64,000 nt of DNA from Lacticaseibacillus kribbianus. Its GTDB lineage: Bacteria; Bacillota; Bacilli; Lactobacillales; Lactobacillaceae. The notes under the pieces are model-generated. The model searched no databases and was not told where the DNA came from. It saw nothing but the letters and a program-made list of their open reading frames with translations. Shown here piece by piece: positions 35,053 through 45,254 of this stretch. The stretch covers positions 744,001 through 808,000 of the forward strand of contig NZ_JAIPUL010000001.1 in the NCBI RefSeq assembly GCF_020180945.1, read 5' to 3'. Every line of letters begins with the position of its first letter. Positions within the stretch are counted from its first letter, which is position 1. The translations under genes and the position numbers were made by a program.

Positions 35053-36387
35053 CTATTGATGGTTGCCGGCCTGGAAGTAGGCCTGCAGCCCCGACACCAC
35101 GGCCACCGCAACGCGCTGCTGGTAGGCCGGACTCGAGATCAACTTGAAGTCCTTGTCGGTGTTGATGTAGCCCATCTCCATCAGGATGCTCGGCTGCTTG
35201 TTGTCGCGCAGCACCTGGAAGTTGCCGTATGCGATGCCGCGGTTGGCCAGCGTCAGCCCGGCGGCCAGGGATTTGTTGATTGCGGTCGCCAGCGGCTTGC
35301 TGGTGGCGGCACTGAAGTAGTAGGTGGTGAAACCCGTCGCCTCGTTGGGGTTCGGGCTGGAGTCGAAGTGAATCGAGATGAACGCGTCGGCGTGCGCGTT
35401 GTTCGCTGCCACGGCGCGCGGCTCGAGATCGACGAAGGTGTCGTTGTCGCGCGTGTAGATCACGTTGGCGCCTTGGGCGGAAAGGGCCGCGCCGACCGCC
35501 TTGGCCATGGCCAGGGTGTAGGTCTTCTCGTACTTGTTGCTCGTGGACTCGGCACCGGCATCCTGGCCGCCGTGGCCGGGATCGAGGACGATGGTCGCCT
35601 CGGCCAGGCTGGTGGCCGCCTTGGCGCTGGCGCTGCCCGGCGTGGTGACCGTCCAGCTGGCCACGTAGCCGGTCTTGCCGTCTGCCGTGCGGACGTGGTA
35701 CCAGTCGCTGGCCTGGCTCAGCACCGTCAGCGTGGTGCCCTTGGCCAGCTTGGCAACGATCGGGGCGTTGATGCCGGCGGCCTGACGAAGGTTGACGCTG
35801 AGGTTGGTCTTGACCGTGATGGCGCGCGCCGGGGCCTTCGTCTGCGCCTTTTGGACGTAGGTCTGCTTCGGCTGGGCGAGGGCGGTGGTGGCACCGGTCA
35901 GCTTGACCGCGCTAGAGGTGACCCAGGCGGCGGTGTTCTTGTAGGCGATCTCGGTCCAGTTGCCTTCCTGGTAGAGCACGTCGAGCGTGCTGCCGGCCTT
36001 CAGCGTGCCGAGCAGGGTGGCGCTGCCCGAGGCGGTCTGGCGAACGTTGACCGCGGTCGTAGTCTTGGCGACGCTGGCGGTGCTGGTCGTCGCCTCGGTG
36101 TTGTCCACCAGCCAGCTGGCGACCCAGCCGATCTTGTTGCCGGCCAGCCGCACCTGGTACCACGAGTTCTCCTTCTTCAGCACCGTCAGCTTGGTGCCGC
36201 CCTGAACCTGGCCCATGGCGGTGTAGGAGAGCCCCGGGCCGAGCCGCACGTTCAGCAGGTTAGCGCGCACGGTCAGCGTCTGGCTCGACGCGAGCACGGT
36301 GCTGGTCGCAATCGAAAGGCCGATCAGGGCGGCGAACGCGAGAATCAGCGGCCAGCGCTTGAGCTTGAGTTGTGGCAATCTCATCAT
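35053..36387 (-). CDS. N-acetylmuramoyl-L-alanine amidase with three SH3b domains
   Basis: A 444-residue secreted or anchored wall hydrolase cleaving between muramic acid and the peptide stem. Signal/anchor helix at about residues 12-33. Three bacterial SH3 domains (about 36-95, 107-160 and 190-248), each with the VNVR or VRLG strand and a W-Y/W-T pair. The Amidase_3 zinc domain follows: DPGHGGQDAGA (His), EKTYTLAMA (Glu), SIHFDSSP (His), and the catalytic Glu in LMEMGYINT. ATG at 36387 follows TTAGGG. An extended -10 (TGGTATAAT, minus strand 36416-36421 core) lies upstream. Convergent with the rel-dtd-HAD group. Confidence 0.93.
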   Translation of the reverse strand: MMRLPQLKLKRWPLILAFAALIGLSIATSTVLASSQTLTVRANLLNVRLGPGLSYTAMGQVQGGTKLTVLKKENSWYQVRLAGNKIGWVASWLVDNTEATTSTASVAKTTTAVNVRQTASGSATLLGTLKAGSTLDVLYQEGNWTEIAYKNTAAWVTSSAVKLTGATTALAQPKQTYVQKAQTKAPARAITVKTNLSVNLRQAAGINAPIVAKLAKGTTLTVLSQASDWYHVRTADGKTGYVASWTVTTPGSASAKAATSLAEATIVLDPGHGGQDAGAESTSNKYEKTYTLAMAKAVGAALSAQGANVIYTRDNDTFVDLEPRAVAANNAHADAFISIHFDSSPNPNEATGFTTYYFSAATSKPLATAINKSLAAGLTLANRGIAYGNFQVLRDNKQPSILMEMGYINTDKDFKLISSPAYQQRVAVAVVSGLQAYFQAGNHQ

Positions 36388-36476
36388 CCCTAACAATTTT
36401 TTGCTTTTGCCTCTTATTATACCAAGTCCCCGCCCGAAATGCGCGGCCCGGGTGAACTTTAAGTCGCGGGGCGACC

Positions 36477-36505
36477 TTGACAAGCGGGGGAAAACCGTCT
36501 ATCGT
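36477..36505 (+). promoter_or_regulatory. hisS-aspS promoter
   Basis: TTGACA (36477-36482), 17-base spacer, TATCGT (36500-36505). Confidence 0.75.
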
Positions 36506-36511
36506 AGCACT

Positions 36512-36698
36512 TAAATCAATGTGCCGATGACGAAGCAGGATAGGTCAACGTGAAGCGACCCGGGATGGTGAAAGCCGGGACCGACCGAAAAGACACTTCT
36601 GAGGCAGACGCGCTCCGGTCGCCACCGTTATGGCTGAGTTAAATCACAAGGTGGTACCGTGCACTGCACCCTCGTCAGAGGGGGCAGTGCTTTTTTTT
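36512..36698 (+). ncRNA. T-box riboswitch of the hisS-aspS operon
   Basis: T-box motif AAGGTGGTACCGTG at 36648-36661. The terminator has GCACTGC (36661-36667), GCAGTGC (36684-36690) and eight T. In Stem I the helix GAAG/CTTC encloses a loop ending GACA before CTTC. By the codon-purine-helix rule the specifier is GAC (Asp, 36592-36594). A CAC (His) codon overlaps it at 36594-36596. Stem I appears short. Confidence 0.88.
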
Positions 36699-36726
36699 CG
36701 CGTCCCGACATCAAAGGAGGACAACT

Positions 36727-38013
36727 ATGAGTTATCAACGACCAAAGGGCACCGCAGACATTCTGCCGGGCCAAAGCGAGCTGTGGCAGCGGGTGGAGGC
36801 CCAGGCGCGCGCCGTGCTCGAGCGCTACCGCTACCGCGAGGTGCGCACGCCGCTGTTCGAAAACCAGGAGGTCTTCACGCGCTCGAGCGGTGAGACGTCC
36901 GACATCGTGACCAAGGAGATGTACAACTTCGAGGACAAGGGCGGGCGCATGATGGCGCTGCGTCCGGAGGGCACCGCCGGGGTGGTTCGCGCCTACGTCG
37001 AAAACAAGCTCTTCGGCCCCGAGTTCGCCAAGCCCTACAAGGTCTACTACATGGGCTCGATGTTTCGCTACGAGCGGCCGCAAAGCGGGCGCCAGCGCGA
37101 GTTCCATCAGATTGGCGTCGAGGCCTTCGGGGCCGACAGTCCGGCCCTCGATGCCGAGGTGATCGCCCTGGCGACGGACCTGCTCGCGGCATTCGGCGCC
37201 AAGTCGCTGCGCGTGGCGCTGAACAGCCTGGGTGATCCGGAGTCCCGCGCTGCCTACCACCAGGCACTGATTGACTACCTGACGCCCTACAAGGACCAGC
37301 TGTCCGAGGACTCCAAGGTGCGCTTGGTCAAAAACCCGCTGCGCGTGCTGGACTCCAAGGACAAGGGCGATCAGGCCATCGTCGCCGACGCGCCGAAAAT
37401 CCTGGACTACCTGACCCCGAGCGCCCAGGCGCACTTCGACACGGTGAAACAGCTGCTTGAGGACCTGGGCATCGACTACGTGGTCGATGCGGACATGGTG
37501 CGCGGGCTGGACTACTACAACCACACGATTTTTGAAGTGATGAGCAACGATCCGGTCTTCGGCGGCGGCTACACCACGATCATCGGCGGCGGGCGCTACA
37601 ACGGGCTGGTCGAGGAGCTCGGCGGCCCCGAGACCCCGGGCATCGGCTTCGGGATGGGCATCGAGCGCCTGATGCTTCTGATGCAAGATCAGGTCGTGGA
37701 GCCGACCCTGCCGGCCTACATCGTGACCATCTCCGACGATGCGGTGGCCCCGGCCACGCGCCTTGCCCACGCGATTCGCCAGCAGGGCTTTGCCGTCGAC
37801 CTGGATTACCTGGGTCGCAAGACCAAGGCCCAGTTCAAGTCGGCCAACAAGGCCAACGCCCAGCTGGTGATGACGCTGGGTGAAACCGAGCTGGCGGACG
37901 GCACCGTTGCAATCAAGAACATGGCCACCGGCACCCAGCAGACGGTGCCGCAGGCCGACATCCTCAAGGACTTCAAGGCAGTCTACGAGGCAATGATGGA
38001 GGAAGCAAAATGA
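36727..38013 (+). CDS. hisS: Histidyl-tRNA synthetase
   Basis: A 428-residue class II synthetase. Motif 2 region [20 protein letters not shown], the His-A motif RGLDYYNHT, and motif 3 [13 protein letters not shown]; a C-terminal anticodon domain follows. GGAGG upstream of the ATG at 36727. Its stop overlaps the aspS start by four bases (ATGA), so the pair is translationally coupled. Both are under the T-box. Confidence 0.97.
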   Translation: MSYQRPKGTADILPGQSELWQRVEAQARAVLERYRYREVRTPLFENQEVFTRSSGETSDIVTKEMYNFEDKGGRMMALRPEGTAGVVRAYVENKLFGPEFAKPYKVYYMGSMFRYERPQSGRQREFHQIGVEAFGADSPALDAEVIALATDLLAAFGAKSLRVALNSLGDPESRAAYHQALIDYLTPYKDQLSEDSKVRLVKNPLRVLDSKDKGDQAIVADAPKILDYLTPSAQAHFDTVKQLLEDLGIDYVVDADMVRGLDYYNHTIFEVMSNDPVFGGGYTTIIGGGRYNGLVEELGGPETPGIGFGMGIERLMLLMQDQVVEPTLPAYIVTISDDAVAPATRLAHAIRQQGFAVDLDYLGRKTKAQFKSANKANAQLVMTLGETELADGTVAIKNMATGTQQTVPQADILKDFKAVYEAMMEEAK

Positions 38014-39809
38014 GCACGAGAAGTTTATACGCCGGCGACGTCACCGCCGCAAACATCGGCCAGACCGTGACGCTGAAGGGCTGGGTGCAAAAGCGCCGCA
38101 GCCTGGGCAACCTGATTTTCGTCGACCTGCGCGACCGCGCGGGCATCGTCCAGCTGGTGTTTTCCCAGGAGTTCGGGACGGATGCCCTGGCCGTGGCCGA
38201 GACCATGCGTTCCGAGTACGTGATTGAGGTCACCGGCACGGTGCAAAAGCGCGCTGCGGCCAACCCGAAGATCAAGACCGGCGAGATCGAGGTCGAGATT
38301 GCGACCGCCACGATCCTGAACAAGGCCCAGACGCCGCCGTTTGCCATCGAGGACGGGGTCAACGCCGCCGAGGAAACCAAGCTGCGCTACCGCTACCTGG
38401 ACCTGCGCCGCCCGGAGATGCAGGCGGGGCTGATCACCCGCGCCAAGATCATGCGCGCCGCGCACCACTACTTCGATGACAACGGCTTTTTGGACATTGA
38501 GACGCCGACCTTGACCGCCAGCACTCCGGAAGGCGCCCGCGACTACCTGGTGCCGTCCCGTGTCTACCCGGGCAGCTTCTACGCGCTGCCCCAGTCTCCG
38601 CAGCTGTTCAAGCAGCTGCTGATGGGCGCCGGGTTCGATCGCTACTACCAGATCACTCGCTGCTACCGCGACGAGGACCTGCGCGGTGACCGCCAGCCGG
38701 AGTTCACCCAGATCGACATGGAGACCAGCTTCCTGTCGGCCAAGGAGATCCAAGACATCATGGAGGGCCTGACCGCCCGCATCATGAAGGACGTGATGGG
38801 CATCACCGTCAGCCTGCCGTTCGAGCGCATCGAGTGGCAAACGGCGATGGACAAGTACGGCTCGGACAAGCCGGACCTGCGCTTCGGCATGGAAATCCAG
38901 GACCTGTCGGCCTTCGTCGCCGACTCGGACTTCAAGGTCTTCCGGTCCGCGCTGGACAACGGCGGCCAGGTGCGCGCCATCGTCGCGCCAGGCGCCGCGG
39001 CCGACTACTCGCGCAAAAAGATTGAGTCCCAGCAGGACTACATCAAGCGCTTCGGCGCCAAGGGCCTGGCCTGGCTGAAGGTGACCGATGACGGCATCAG
39101 CGGCCCGATCGCCAAGTTCTTCCCGGACGGCGCGGCGCTCACAGCCAAGCTGAACGCCAAGTCCGGTGACCTGATTCTGTTCGTCGCCGATTCTGCCAAG
39201 GTCGTGGCCGCAAGCCTCGGCTACCTGCGAACGCACCTCGGCCACGAGCTCGGCCTGATTGACGAGTCCGCCTTCCACTTCTGCTGGATCACCAACTGGC
39301 CGCTGTTCGAGTACGACGAGGGGATCGAGCGCTGGGTTTCGGCCCACCACCCGTTCACCATGCCGAACCCGGAGGATGTGGCGCTGCTCGACACCGACCC
39401 GCACAAGGCCCACGCCCAAAGCTACGACCTGGTGCTGAACGGCTACGAGCTGGGTTCCGGCTCGATTCGTATCCACGACCGCGAGATTCAGGAAAAAATG
39501 CTTCGTGCCCTGGGCTTCACGCCGGAACGCGCCGAAAAGGCGTTCGGCTTCCTGCTTGAGGCTTTGACCTACGGCTTCCCGCCGCACGGTGGCATGGCGA
39601 TTGGGTTGGACCGGCTGGCGATGCTTCTGGCCGGTCGCGACAACATCCGCGACGTGATTGCCTTCCCGAAGAACAGTAAGGCCTCGGAGCCGATGACCAA
39701 GGCACCGACACCGGTTGAGGACGCGCAGTTGGCTGAGCTTGGCATTCAGGTTCGCGCCGGCGTCGACGCCGAGGCTGCCCACGCCGGGGATGAAGAGCTG
39801 ACAGAGTAA
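38010..39809 (+). CDS. aspS: Aspartyl-tRNA synthetase
   Basis: A 599-residue bacterial-type class IIb synthetase. N-terminal OB-fold anticodon domain ([20 protein letters not shown]), motif 2 [19 protein letters not shown], a GAD insertion domain in the middle and motif 3 [11 protein letters not shown]. Second gene of the T-box operon, ended by a hairpin terminator. Confidence 0.97.
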   Translation: MSTRSLYAGDVTAANIGQTVTLKGWVQKRRSLGNLIFVDLRDRAGIVQLVFSQEFGTDALAVAETMRSEYVIEVTGTVQKRAAANPKIKTGEIEVEIATATILNKAQTPPFAIEDGVNAAEETKLRYRYLDLRRPEMQAGLITRAKIMRAAHHYFDDNGFLDIETPTLTASTPEGARDYLVPSRVYPGSFYALPQSPQLFKQLLMGAGFDRYYQITRCYRDEDLRGDRQPEFTQIDMETSFLSAKEIQDIMEGLTARIMKDVMGITVSLPFERIEWQTAMDKYGSDKPDLRFGMEIQDLSAFVADSDFKVFRSALDNGGQVRAIVAPGAAADYSRKKIESQQDYIKRFGAKGLAWLKVTDDGISGPIAKFFPDGAALTAKLNAKSGDLILFVADSAKVVAASLGYLRTHLGHELGLIDESAFHFCWITNWPLFEYDEGIERWVSAHHPFTMPNPEDVALLDTDPHKAHAQSYDLVLNGYELGSGSIRIHDREIQEKMLRALGFTPERAEKAFGFLLEALTYGFPPHGGMAIGLDRLAMLLAGRDNIRDVIAFPKNSKASEPMTKAPTPVEDAQLAELGIQVRAGVDAEAAHAGDEELTE

Positions 39810-39813
39810 CCTG

Positions 39814-39840
39814 AAAAGGCCGTCTCGTTGACGGCCTTTT
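39814..39840 (+). terminator. hisS-aspS terminator
   Basis: AAAAGGCCGTC (39814-39824) pairs with GACGGCCTTTT (39830-39840). Confidence 0.9.
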
Positions 39841-39865
39841 GCATATGCCGAAAGGAGATCTGCGC

Positions 39866-40615
39866 ATGATACTTGACGAATTCGATCCTGCGGAGGGGCT
39901 TATCACGCCTTGAGCGACCGACTCAGAAACCAGTGAACCGGTTGCGGAAACTTTGATAATGCCGTTCAGCCAAGCGGTGGTATCGGCCGTGAGTCGGGCC
40001 GCGACGACCAGGCGAATCGGGACCCTACACAGTCTGTCCGGCGATGTCTCGATATACTGGCACGCCGGGGTGACGGTGGTGCCGGCTGGCCTGGGGGCGC
40101 CGGTGGTCATCAGCCGCCTGGAGAAGATGATGGCATTGGGCGTCAAACGGGTAATCCTGTTTGGAACCTGTGGTGTGCTGGATCAGTCGCTTAAGACACA
40201 TCAGGTCATTGTGCCAACCGCGGCCGTTCGCGATGAGGGCACCAGCTACCATTACGCGCCGGCGAGTTCGGAGATTGCCATGGCACCGACGCGGGTTGCC
40301 GAACTGCTCACGGCGCTTGAGGTAGAGGGCATTGACGCGGTCACGGCCAAGACCTGGAGTACCGATGCCTTCTTCCGCGAGACGGCGGCCAAAACCGCCA
40401 GACGCAAGGCGGCGGGTTGCCGGGTTGTCGACATGGAGGCGGCGGCCATTGCGGCCTGGGGCGCCTACCGCCGGGTTGCCACCTATCAATTCTTCACTGC
40501 CGCCGATCACCTTGATGCGGCTGCCGGACAGTGGCACGAGAGGCGGGCTGAACGTGCCGTGCCTGGTGCGGACTTTTTTGCACTGGCCTTGGCACTGGCC
40601 AATCGGCTTAAGTGA
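39866..40615 (+). pseudogene. Nucleoside phosphorylase-like gene with in-frame TGA
   Basis: A PNP/UDP-family nucleoside phosphorylase of about 249 codons broken near its start. The frame begins at ATG 39866 with AAAGGAG nine bases upstream and reads MILDEFDPAEGLITP, a typical N-terminus. It then meets TGA at 39911-39913 and continues in the same frame without other stops to 40615. The rest carries family features: VPAGLGAPVVISRLEKMM, LFGTCGVLD, and VVDMEAAAIAAW with the substrate-binding M-E. Internal starts (for example TTG 39953) would lose the first strand. Either a recent nonsense mutation, a sequencing error or read-through. Selenocysteine is unlikely: no SECIS-like context was noticed. 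Confidence 0.8.
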
Positions 40616-40630
40616 AGCTGCACAACTAGA

Positions 40631-40659
40631 TTGTGTACGTGGAACCGATCGTGTATACT
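40631..40659 (+). promoter_or_regulatory. msrB promoter
   Basis: TTGTGT (40631-40636), 17-base spacer, TATACT (40654-40659). Confidence 0.7.
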
Positions 40660-40677
40660 GAGCCTGAGGTGATGAAC

Positions 40678-41103
40678 ATGGACGACAAGGCAAAGCGCAT
40701 CGCGGCCCTGACGCCGCTTCAGCGCAGCGTGACCCAGGAAGGCGGCACGGAACGGCCATTCTCTGGGGACTACGACAACTTCGATCAGCCCGGCATCTAC
40801 GTCGATGTGGTGTCCGGCGAGCCGCTGTTTTCAAGTCTGGACAAGTACGACGCCGGGTGCGGCTGGCCGAGCTTCACCAAGCCGCTGGCCAAGCTGACCA
40901 ACCGGCGCGACACGCGCTTTGGGATGGAACGCACCGAGGTCCGCAGCGCGGAGGCCGACTCACACCTGGGCCACGTCTTCACGGACGGCCCAACGGCTGC
41001 GGGCGGGCTGCGCTACTGCATTAACTCGGCGGCGCTGCGCTTCGTGCCGGCGGCTGAACTTGAGGCGCAGGGGTACGGAGCCTACGCTTCCTTATTCGAG
41101 TGA
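40678..41103 (+). CDS. msrB: Peptide methionine-(R)-S-oxide reductase
   Basis: A 141-residue repair enzyme for oxidised methionine in proteins. SelR domain with [20 protein letters not shown] and the catalytic Cys in [11 protein letters not shown]. The two CxxC zinc pairs of some MsrB proteins are absent ([11 protein letters not shown] replaces one). ATG at 40678 has GAGG eight bases upstream; an ATG two codons earlier overlaps the site. Own promoter and terminator. Confidence 0.95.
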   Translation: MDDKAKRIAALTPLQRSVTQEGGTERPFSGDYDNFDQPGIYVDVVSGEPLFSSLDKYDAGCGWPSFTKPLAKLTNRRDTRFGMERTEVRSAEADSHLGHVFTDGPTAAGGLRYCINSAALRFVPAAELEAQGYGAYASLFE

Positions 41104-41110
41104 CACGCGA

Positions 41111-41135
41111 AACGGGCTGATTAGCCCGTTTTTTT
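41111..41135 (+). terminator. msrB terminator
   Basis: AACGGGCT (41111-41118) pairs with AGCCCGTT (41123-41130), then a run of T. Confidence 0.9.
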
Positions 41136-41139
41136 GCGC

Positions 41140-41168
41140 TTGACTTTCGGTTGGATATAACTTATATT
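41140..41168 (+). promoter_or_regulatory. Promoter and palindromic operator of the XRE/membrane-protein pair
   Basis: TTGACT (41140-41145), 17-base spacer, TATATT (41163-41168). ATATAACTTATAT (41155-41167) is a 13-bp palindrome covering most of the -10 box, a likely site for the XRE protein encoded next. Confidence 0.7.
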
Positions 41169-41206
41169 TTCCTTGCGATGGAAGATATATGTGACGGGAG
41201 GGACAG

Positions 41207-41413
41207 ATGGATAATCGTGTGCGGGAGCTTCGCGCGGCGCGCGGGCTGACCCAAAAGGAATTGGCGGAAGCGGTGGGCATTACCCGCCAGACCCTGAGCC
41301 TGATCGAGAAAGGGGCGTACAACCCCTCGCTGCGGTTGTGCATCGGGATCTGTCGGCAGCTAGGGCAGACGCTGGATGGCGTCTTTTGGGAGGATCATGA
41401 TGAAACGGATTAA
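41207..41413 (+). CDS. Small XRE-family regulator
   Basis: A 68-residue protein that is almost only a Cro/CI HTH: ARGLTQKELAEAVGITRQTL, then SLIEKGAYNPSLRLC, the YozG-like subfamily with the N-P-S-L signature. GGAGGGAC precedes the ATG. It overlaps the following membrane-protein gene by 14 bases, a common arrangement where the regulator controls its own operon. Confidence 0.9.
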   Translation: MDNRVRELRAARGLTQKELAEAVGITRQTLSLIEKGAYNPSLRLCIGICRQLGQTLDGVFWEDHDETD

Positions 41414-41813
41414 AGACGAGCGGCTGATTCAGCGGAACCTGAAGAACATCAAGGCGGCCTTTGCGGTGGAGAATCTCTTCATTGCGGCGGTGCTCGGGGT
41501 GATGCTGTGGCGTGGCCAGGCGTACGAGGACGTCATCTCGTACCGCCAGCCGCTGTTTGCGGCGCTGATGGTCGGCTGCTACACGGTGCTGATCCTGTCG
41601 GTGAACATCAGCACGCCGATGCAGGACGCGCCGCTGCGGTCCTGGCGTTTCCTGGCGGCGATGACCACGGGGACCTGGGTGCTGGCTGGCGGCCTGTTCT
41701 TCGTCATCGCCGGTTTCACGCACCCGGTGATCTGCGCCTTGGCCGGGCTGGTGGTCGCCGCGGTGGTCGGCGGCATCAATCTCTACGCCAACCACTTCCG
41801 CGACCGGTCTTGA
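41400..41813 (+). CDS. Small integral membrane protein, unknown function
   Basis: A 137-residue protein with four hydrophobic helices (about residues 22-38, 52-70, 82-104 and 108-127) after a basic N-terminus (MKRIKDERLIQRNLKNIK). I do not recognise a family beyond the membrane partners often encoded after YozG-like regulators. The second of two adjacent ATGs (41400) is used because GGAGG is then six bases upstream. Likely expressed with the XRE gene and repressed by it. Confidence 0.8.
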   Translation: MKRIKDERLIQRNLKNIKAAFAVENLFIAAVLGVMLWRGQAYEDVISYRQPLFAALMVGCYTVLILSVNISTPMQDAPLRSWRFLAAMTTGTWVLAGGLFFVIAGFTHPVICALAGLVVAAVVGGINLYANHFRDRS

Positions 41814-41949
41814 TTGCCGATTGCGAGGTGATCGTCACCGGCTGAAGCCGGCGAAGCCGCACCCTTTCTGCGGTTCGCCGCGTGATTTTGGCGGCGCCGC
41901 AAATCGCCGGCGTGTTATACTGAGTCTACCGAATAGGAGGATGACTTAG

Positions 41950-42858
41950 ATGCAAGACATTGAACGACTGATTCGCAGACACCAGAACTGGAGCCGGTTT
42001 TCCGCGGCGATTTTCTACAGTATCTGCGTGGCCATTGCGCTGAACATGTTCTGGGAGCCGGGTGGCGTCTTCGCCAGCGGCATTACCGGGGCCGCGCAGC
42101 TGCTGGCGACGGTCGTGCGGAAGTGGTTCGACCTGCCCGTGTTCGGGATGCGGACCACCGACGTGTTCAGCACCGGGACGCTGCTGTTCCTGCTGAACGT
42201 GCCGCTGTTCGTTTTGGCCTGGCGTCAGATCGGGCACCGCTTCACGCTGTTCACCTTCCTTGCGGTCATCTTCTCGACCGTGTCGATTCGGCTGCTCGGC
42301 GTCGTGAAGCCCTTGACCACCGACCCAATCGTCTGCGGGATTTTCGGGGCCGTGGTCAACGGGCTGGGCACCGGCTTTGCGCTGCGCAACAACATCTCGA
42401 CCGGGGGTCTGGACATCATCGGCATCGTCTGGCGGAAGAAAACCGGCACGACGGTGGGCTCGGTCAACATCGCGGTCAACATCGTGATCATTTTCCTGGC
42501 CGGCTTCGTCAACGGCTGGCCACACGCGCTGTACTCCGCCTTGGCCATCTTCATCAACGGCAAAGTGATGGACTCGCTGTACACGCGCCAGCAGCGCCTG
42601 CAGGTGATGATTGTCACGGAGCAGCAAAAAGCGGTGGTCAACGAGATTCAAAACACGCTGCGCCGCGGCATCACAATCGTCCACGACGCGGAAGGGGCCT
42701 TCCGCCACGAGGAGAAGACGATTCTGTTCACCATCATCTCCCGCGCCGAGATGTACGACCTCGAAAAGGCGATGAAGAAGGCGGACCCATACGCCTTCGT
42801 GTCCATCACCGAGTCGGTGAAGATTATGGGGCACTTCTACGAGCCCAAGACGGACTGA
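41950..42858 (+). CDS. YitT-family membrane protein
   Basis: A 302-residue protein. N-terminal YitT_membrane region of five or six helices (ALNMFWEPGGVFASGITGAA, NNISTGGLDIIG, VNIAVNIVIIFLAGFVNG). The C-terminal cytoplasmic DUF2179 domain runs from about 205 (LQVMIVTEQQKAVVNEIQNT to VKIMGHF). Function is not established for the family. AGGAGG upstream of the ATG; an extended -10 TGTTATACT ends at 41921. The next gene starts 16 bases later. Confidence 0.9.
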   Translation: MQDIERLIRRHQNWSRFSAAIFYSICVAIALNMFWEPGGVFASGITGAAQLLATVVRKWFDLPVFGMRTTDVFSTGTLLFLLNVPLFVLAWRQIGHRFTLFTFLAVIFSTVSIRLLGVVKPLTTDPIVCGIFGAVVNGLGTGFALRNNISTGGLDIIGIVWRKKTGTTVGSVNIAVNIVIIFLAGFVNGWPHALYSALAIFINGKVMDSLYTRQQRLQVMIVTEQQKAVVNEIQNTLRRGITIVHDAEGAFRHEEKTILFTIISRAEMYDLEKAMKKADPYAFVSITESVKIMGHFYEPKTD

Positions 42859-42874
42859 GTCAAGGAGGCACACG

Positions 42875-44344
42875 ATGGTTGATCCGGAGCTTCAACAATT
42901 TGCCACACGCTGGCAGACCCTGCTGAAGGGCGACAGCGTGCCGCCGGTGGCGCTTGACAAGGAGGCGGCGAAGTTCGGCTTTCATGCCGACTTGTTCGAC
43001 TCCCTGAAGCAGGCGTTACAGGCCCTGCCGGAACTGGCGGACGTTGCGGCCTGGCAGGGACTTCTGGCTGGGCTGGACGCCCCCTGGGCGATTGGCAACG
43101 GGCTTTGCACCGTGTGGCAGCGGGCGACCAGCCGCCCCGGGACCGCGCCGACCGAGTCGGAGCGGACGTGGCTTTTGGCCGCGCTTGGCCGGCTCGAGGC
43201 GCTGGCCAAGCCGCTGGGGCGCCTGGCGACGCTTCGGCTGACCTCAAGCCTCGACGGGTACCATGCGCCGGTGGCGGCAGATGAGGTCATGAACCAGGTG
43301 CTGACGCTCAACGCAGACGGGACGATCCGACTCGATTCGATTCAAGGCGGCGGGACCACCGCAACCGAGCACTTGGTTGTGGCGCCGCGCCGCCTGCGCA
43401 CGGCTTTGGCCGCAGCCGCGACGTTCTTTGAGCGCTACCAGCAGGTGCCGGAGAGCGACTGCGACACGTGGCAGGCCGTGATCACGACGGAGGACGGGCG
43501 CCGGCTCGGCTACGACGGGGCAATGGGCGACGATCCGGCCGCCATCGACCTGGCCGAGGCAATCCGCGCGGCGGTTCCGCACGCGCACCTGTGGCTTTTC
43601 GACCACGATCCCGACCGACTGACGCGGCTGGTGATTGATTACCGCGAGGAGCCGGCGGTGCTGGAGAAACTCGTGGTCGACGCGGCCAACGGGGTGATCA
43701 GCCTGACACACCGCGATGCGACGACGCGCAGTAAGCAGTCGCTTCAGGTCGCAGGCGTCGGCCAGCTGCTCGACCGCATCGCGCACACCGCATTTTTCAC
43801 CACCACCTACCACCGGCCGCTGCCCGGCAAGCTGCACGCGACCGGGCGCTTCCGCTACCGCGGGGTCAAGAAGGTGGCGGGGACGCTGACGTTGGACACC
43901 CAACCGCTGGGCTGGACCGCGGTGGCGACGCTTTTGCGTGCTTTTTTGGCCGCGCACGACGCCGTGACACTGGATCCGCGCGTCTACGGCCGGCACGCCA
44001 AGAAGCCGGGCGACTACCTGTACGCGCAGGTGATGTTCCACCACGAGGGCGAAGGTTACAGCTACCGCACCACCGACGAGCGGCTGGCGGTCGGCGACCG
44101 GGTGCTGGTGCCGGTCAACAACACGACGACCATCGGCACGATTGTGGCGATGGACTACTTCGACTGGCAGCACGTCCCGTACCCGCTGGATCGGACCCGC
44201 TTCATCATCGAAAAGGCGACGGACGAGTGGGCGCCGGCCAAGGCGGGTCACGATTTTCCAATCATGCTGAACGACGCGACGATTGAGATCTCCTACGGTG
44301 GACCCGCCGATGAGGACGAAACGGAGGATGACGATGACGAGTGA
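42875..44344 (+). CDS. Unrecognised 489-residue protein with acidic tail
   Basis: No family I can name. Two segments resemble each other: about 135-190 ([18 protein letters not shown] ... [13 protein letters not shown]) and about 263-315 ([19 protein letters not shown] ... [11 protein letters not shown]). This suggests an internal duplication. Between them lies [18 protein letters not shown] separate C-terminal domain (about 400-455) reads [35 protein letters not shown], like a small beta-barrel. The last dozen residues are almost all Asp/Glu. No signal peptide or membrane helix. It sits 16 bases after the YitT gene and overlaps nfo by 11 bases, so an operon is likely. Confidence 0.85.
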   Translation: MVDPELQQFATRWQTLLKGDSVPPVALDKEAAKFGFHADLFDSLKQALQALPELADVAAWQGLLAGLDAPWAIGNGLCTVWQRATSRPGTAPTESERTWLLAALGRLEALAKPLGRLATLRLTSSLDGYHAPVAADEVMNQVLTLNADGTIRLDSIQGGGTTATEHLVVAPRRLRTALAAAATFFERYQQVPESDCDTWQAVITTEDGRRLGYDGAMGDDPAAIDLAEAIRAAVPHAHLWLFDHDPDRLTRLVIDYREEPAVLEKLVVDAANGVISLTHRDATTRSKQSLQVAGVGQLLDRIAHTAFFTTTYHRPLPGKLHATGRFRYRGVKKVAGTLTLDTQPLGWTAVATLLRAFLAAHDAVTLDPRVYGRHAKKPGDYLYAQVMFHHEGEGYSYRTTDERLAVGDRVLVPVNNTTTIGTIVAMDYFDWQHVPYPLDRTRFIIEKATDEWAPAKAGHDFPIMLNDATIEISYGGPADEDETEDDDDE

Positions 44345-45236
44345 GCTTTTGTTCGGCGCGAACGTTTCAATGAAGGCCCCGAAGATGTTCCCAGGGGCCG
44401 TCGCCGAGGCCCAAGGCTACGGGGCAACCACGCTGCAGTTTTACACCGGTGCGCCGCAGAACACGCGCCGCAAGCCAACCAGCGAGATGCGAATTCCAGA
44501 GGGCCTGGCCGCGATGCAGGCGGCGGGGCTGTCGCACCTGGTGATTCACGCGCCTTACATCGTGAACTTAGGCAACACGACCAAGCCGGACAGCTTCGAC
44601 TTCGCGGTGCAGTTCATGCAGGCCGAGATTCAGCGCGCCGACGCGCTGCACGCCTACGCGATGCCGTTTCACCCCGGTGCTCACGTCGGGGCCGGTGCGG
44701 CGGCGGGTATCGCCCAGATCGCCGCGGGATTGAACCGCATCCTCCAACCCGACCAGCATGTGCTGGTCGCCCTTGAGACCATGGCCGGGAAGGGCACGGA
44801 GGTCGGTCGGCGCTTTGAGGAGCTTGCGGAGATTCTCGACCGCGTGCAAAACAACGACAAGCTGGCCATCACGATGGATACCTGCCACATGAGCGACGCC
44901 GGCTACTCCGTGCGTGACGACTTTGACGGCGTGCTCAACGAGTTCGACCACGTCATCGGCCTTGACCGGTTGGCGGTGGTGCACGTCAACGACTCCAAGA
45001 ATCCGCAGGGGGCCCACAAGGACCGCCACGCCAACATCGGGGCGGGCTATCTGGGGTTTGACTGCCTCAACGCCATCGCGCATCACCCGCAGCTGACCGC
45101 GGTGCCCAAGATTCTCGAGACCCCGTACGTCGGCACCGACAAGAAGCGTATGCACGCACCGTACGGGGTGGAGCTTGGCTGGCTGCGCAGCGGCCGCTAC
45201 GAGCCGGCGGCGCTTACGGCGCTGGCCGAAGAATAG
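44334..45236 (+). CDS. nfo: Endonuclease IV (AP endonuclease)
   Basis: A 300-residue TIM-barrel nuclease that cuts at abasic sites. Trinuclear zinc ligands appear in [59 protein letters not shown] and ILETPYV. ATG at 44334 is chosen because GGAGG lies six bases upstream; an ATG two codons earlier overlaps it. Ends at a strong terminator shared with the convergent gene. Confidence 0.95.
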   Translation: MTSELLFGANVSMKAPKMFPGAVAEAQGYGATTLQFYTGAPQNTRRKPTSEMRIPEGLAAMQAAGLSHLVIHAPYIVNLGNTTKPDSFDFAVQFMQAEIQRADALHAYAMPFHPGAHVGAGAAAGIAQIAAGLNRILQPDQHVLVALETMAGKGTEVGRRFEELAEILDRVQNNDKLAITMDTCHMSDAGYSVRDDFDGVLNEFDHVIGLDRLAVVHVNDSKNPQGAHKDRHANIGAGYLGFDCLNAIAHHPQLTAVPKILETPYVGTDKKRMHAPYGVELGWLRSGRYEPAALTALAEE

Positions 45237-45254
45237 CGCCGCTTGATGAGCCAA

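Noticed and set aside
38025-39782. A 585-codon open frame opposite aspS, and many similar long antisense frames over thiI, valS, mreB and rel
   Set aside because: They cover well-identified genes on the other strand and are low-information His/Arg/Val/Gly-rich translations, typical of antisense frames in GC-rich coding DNA.
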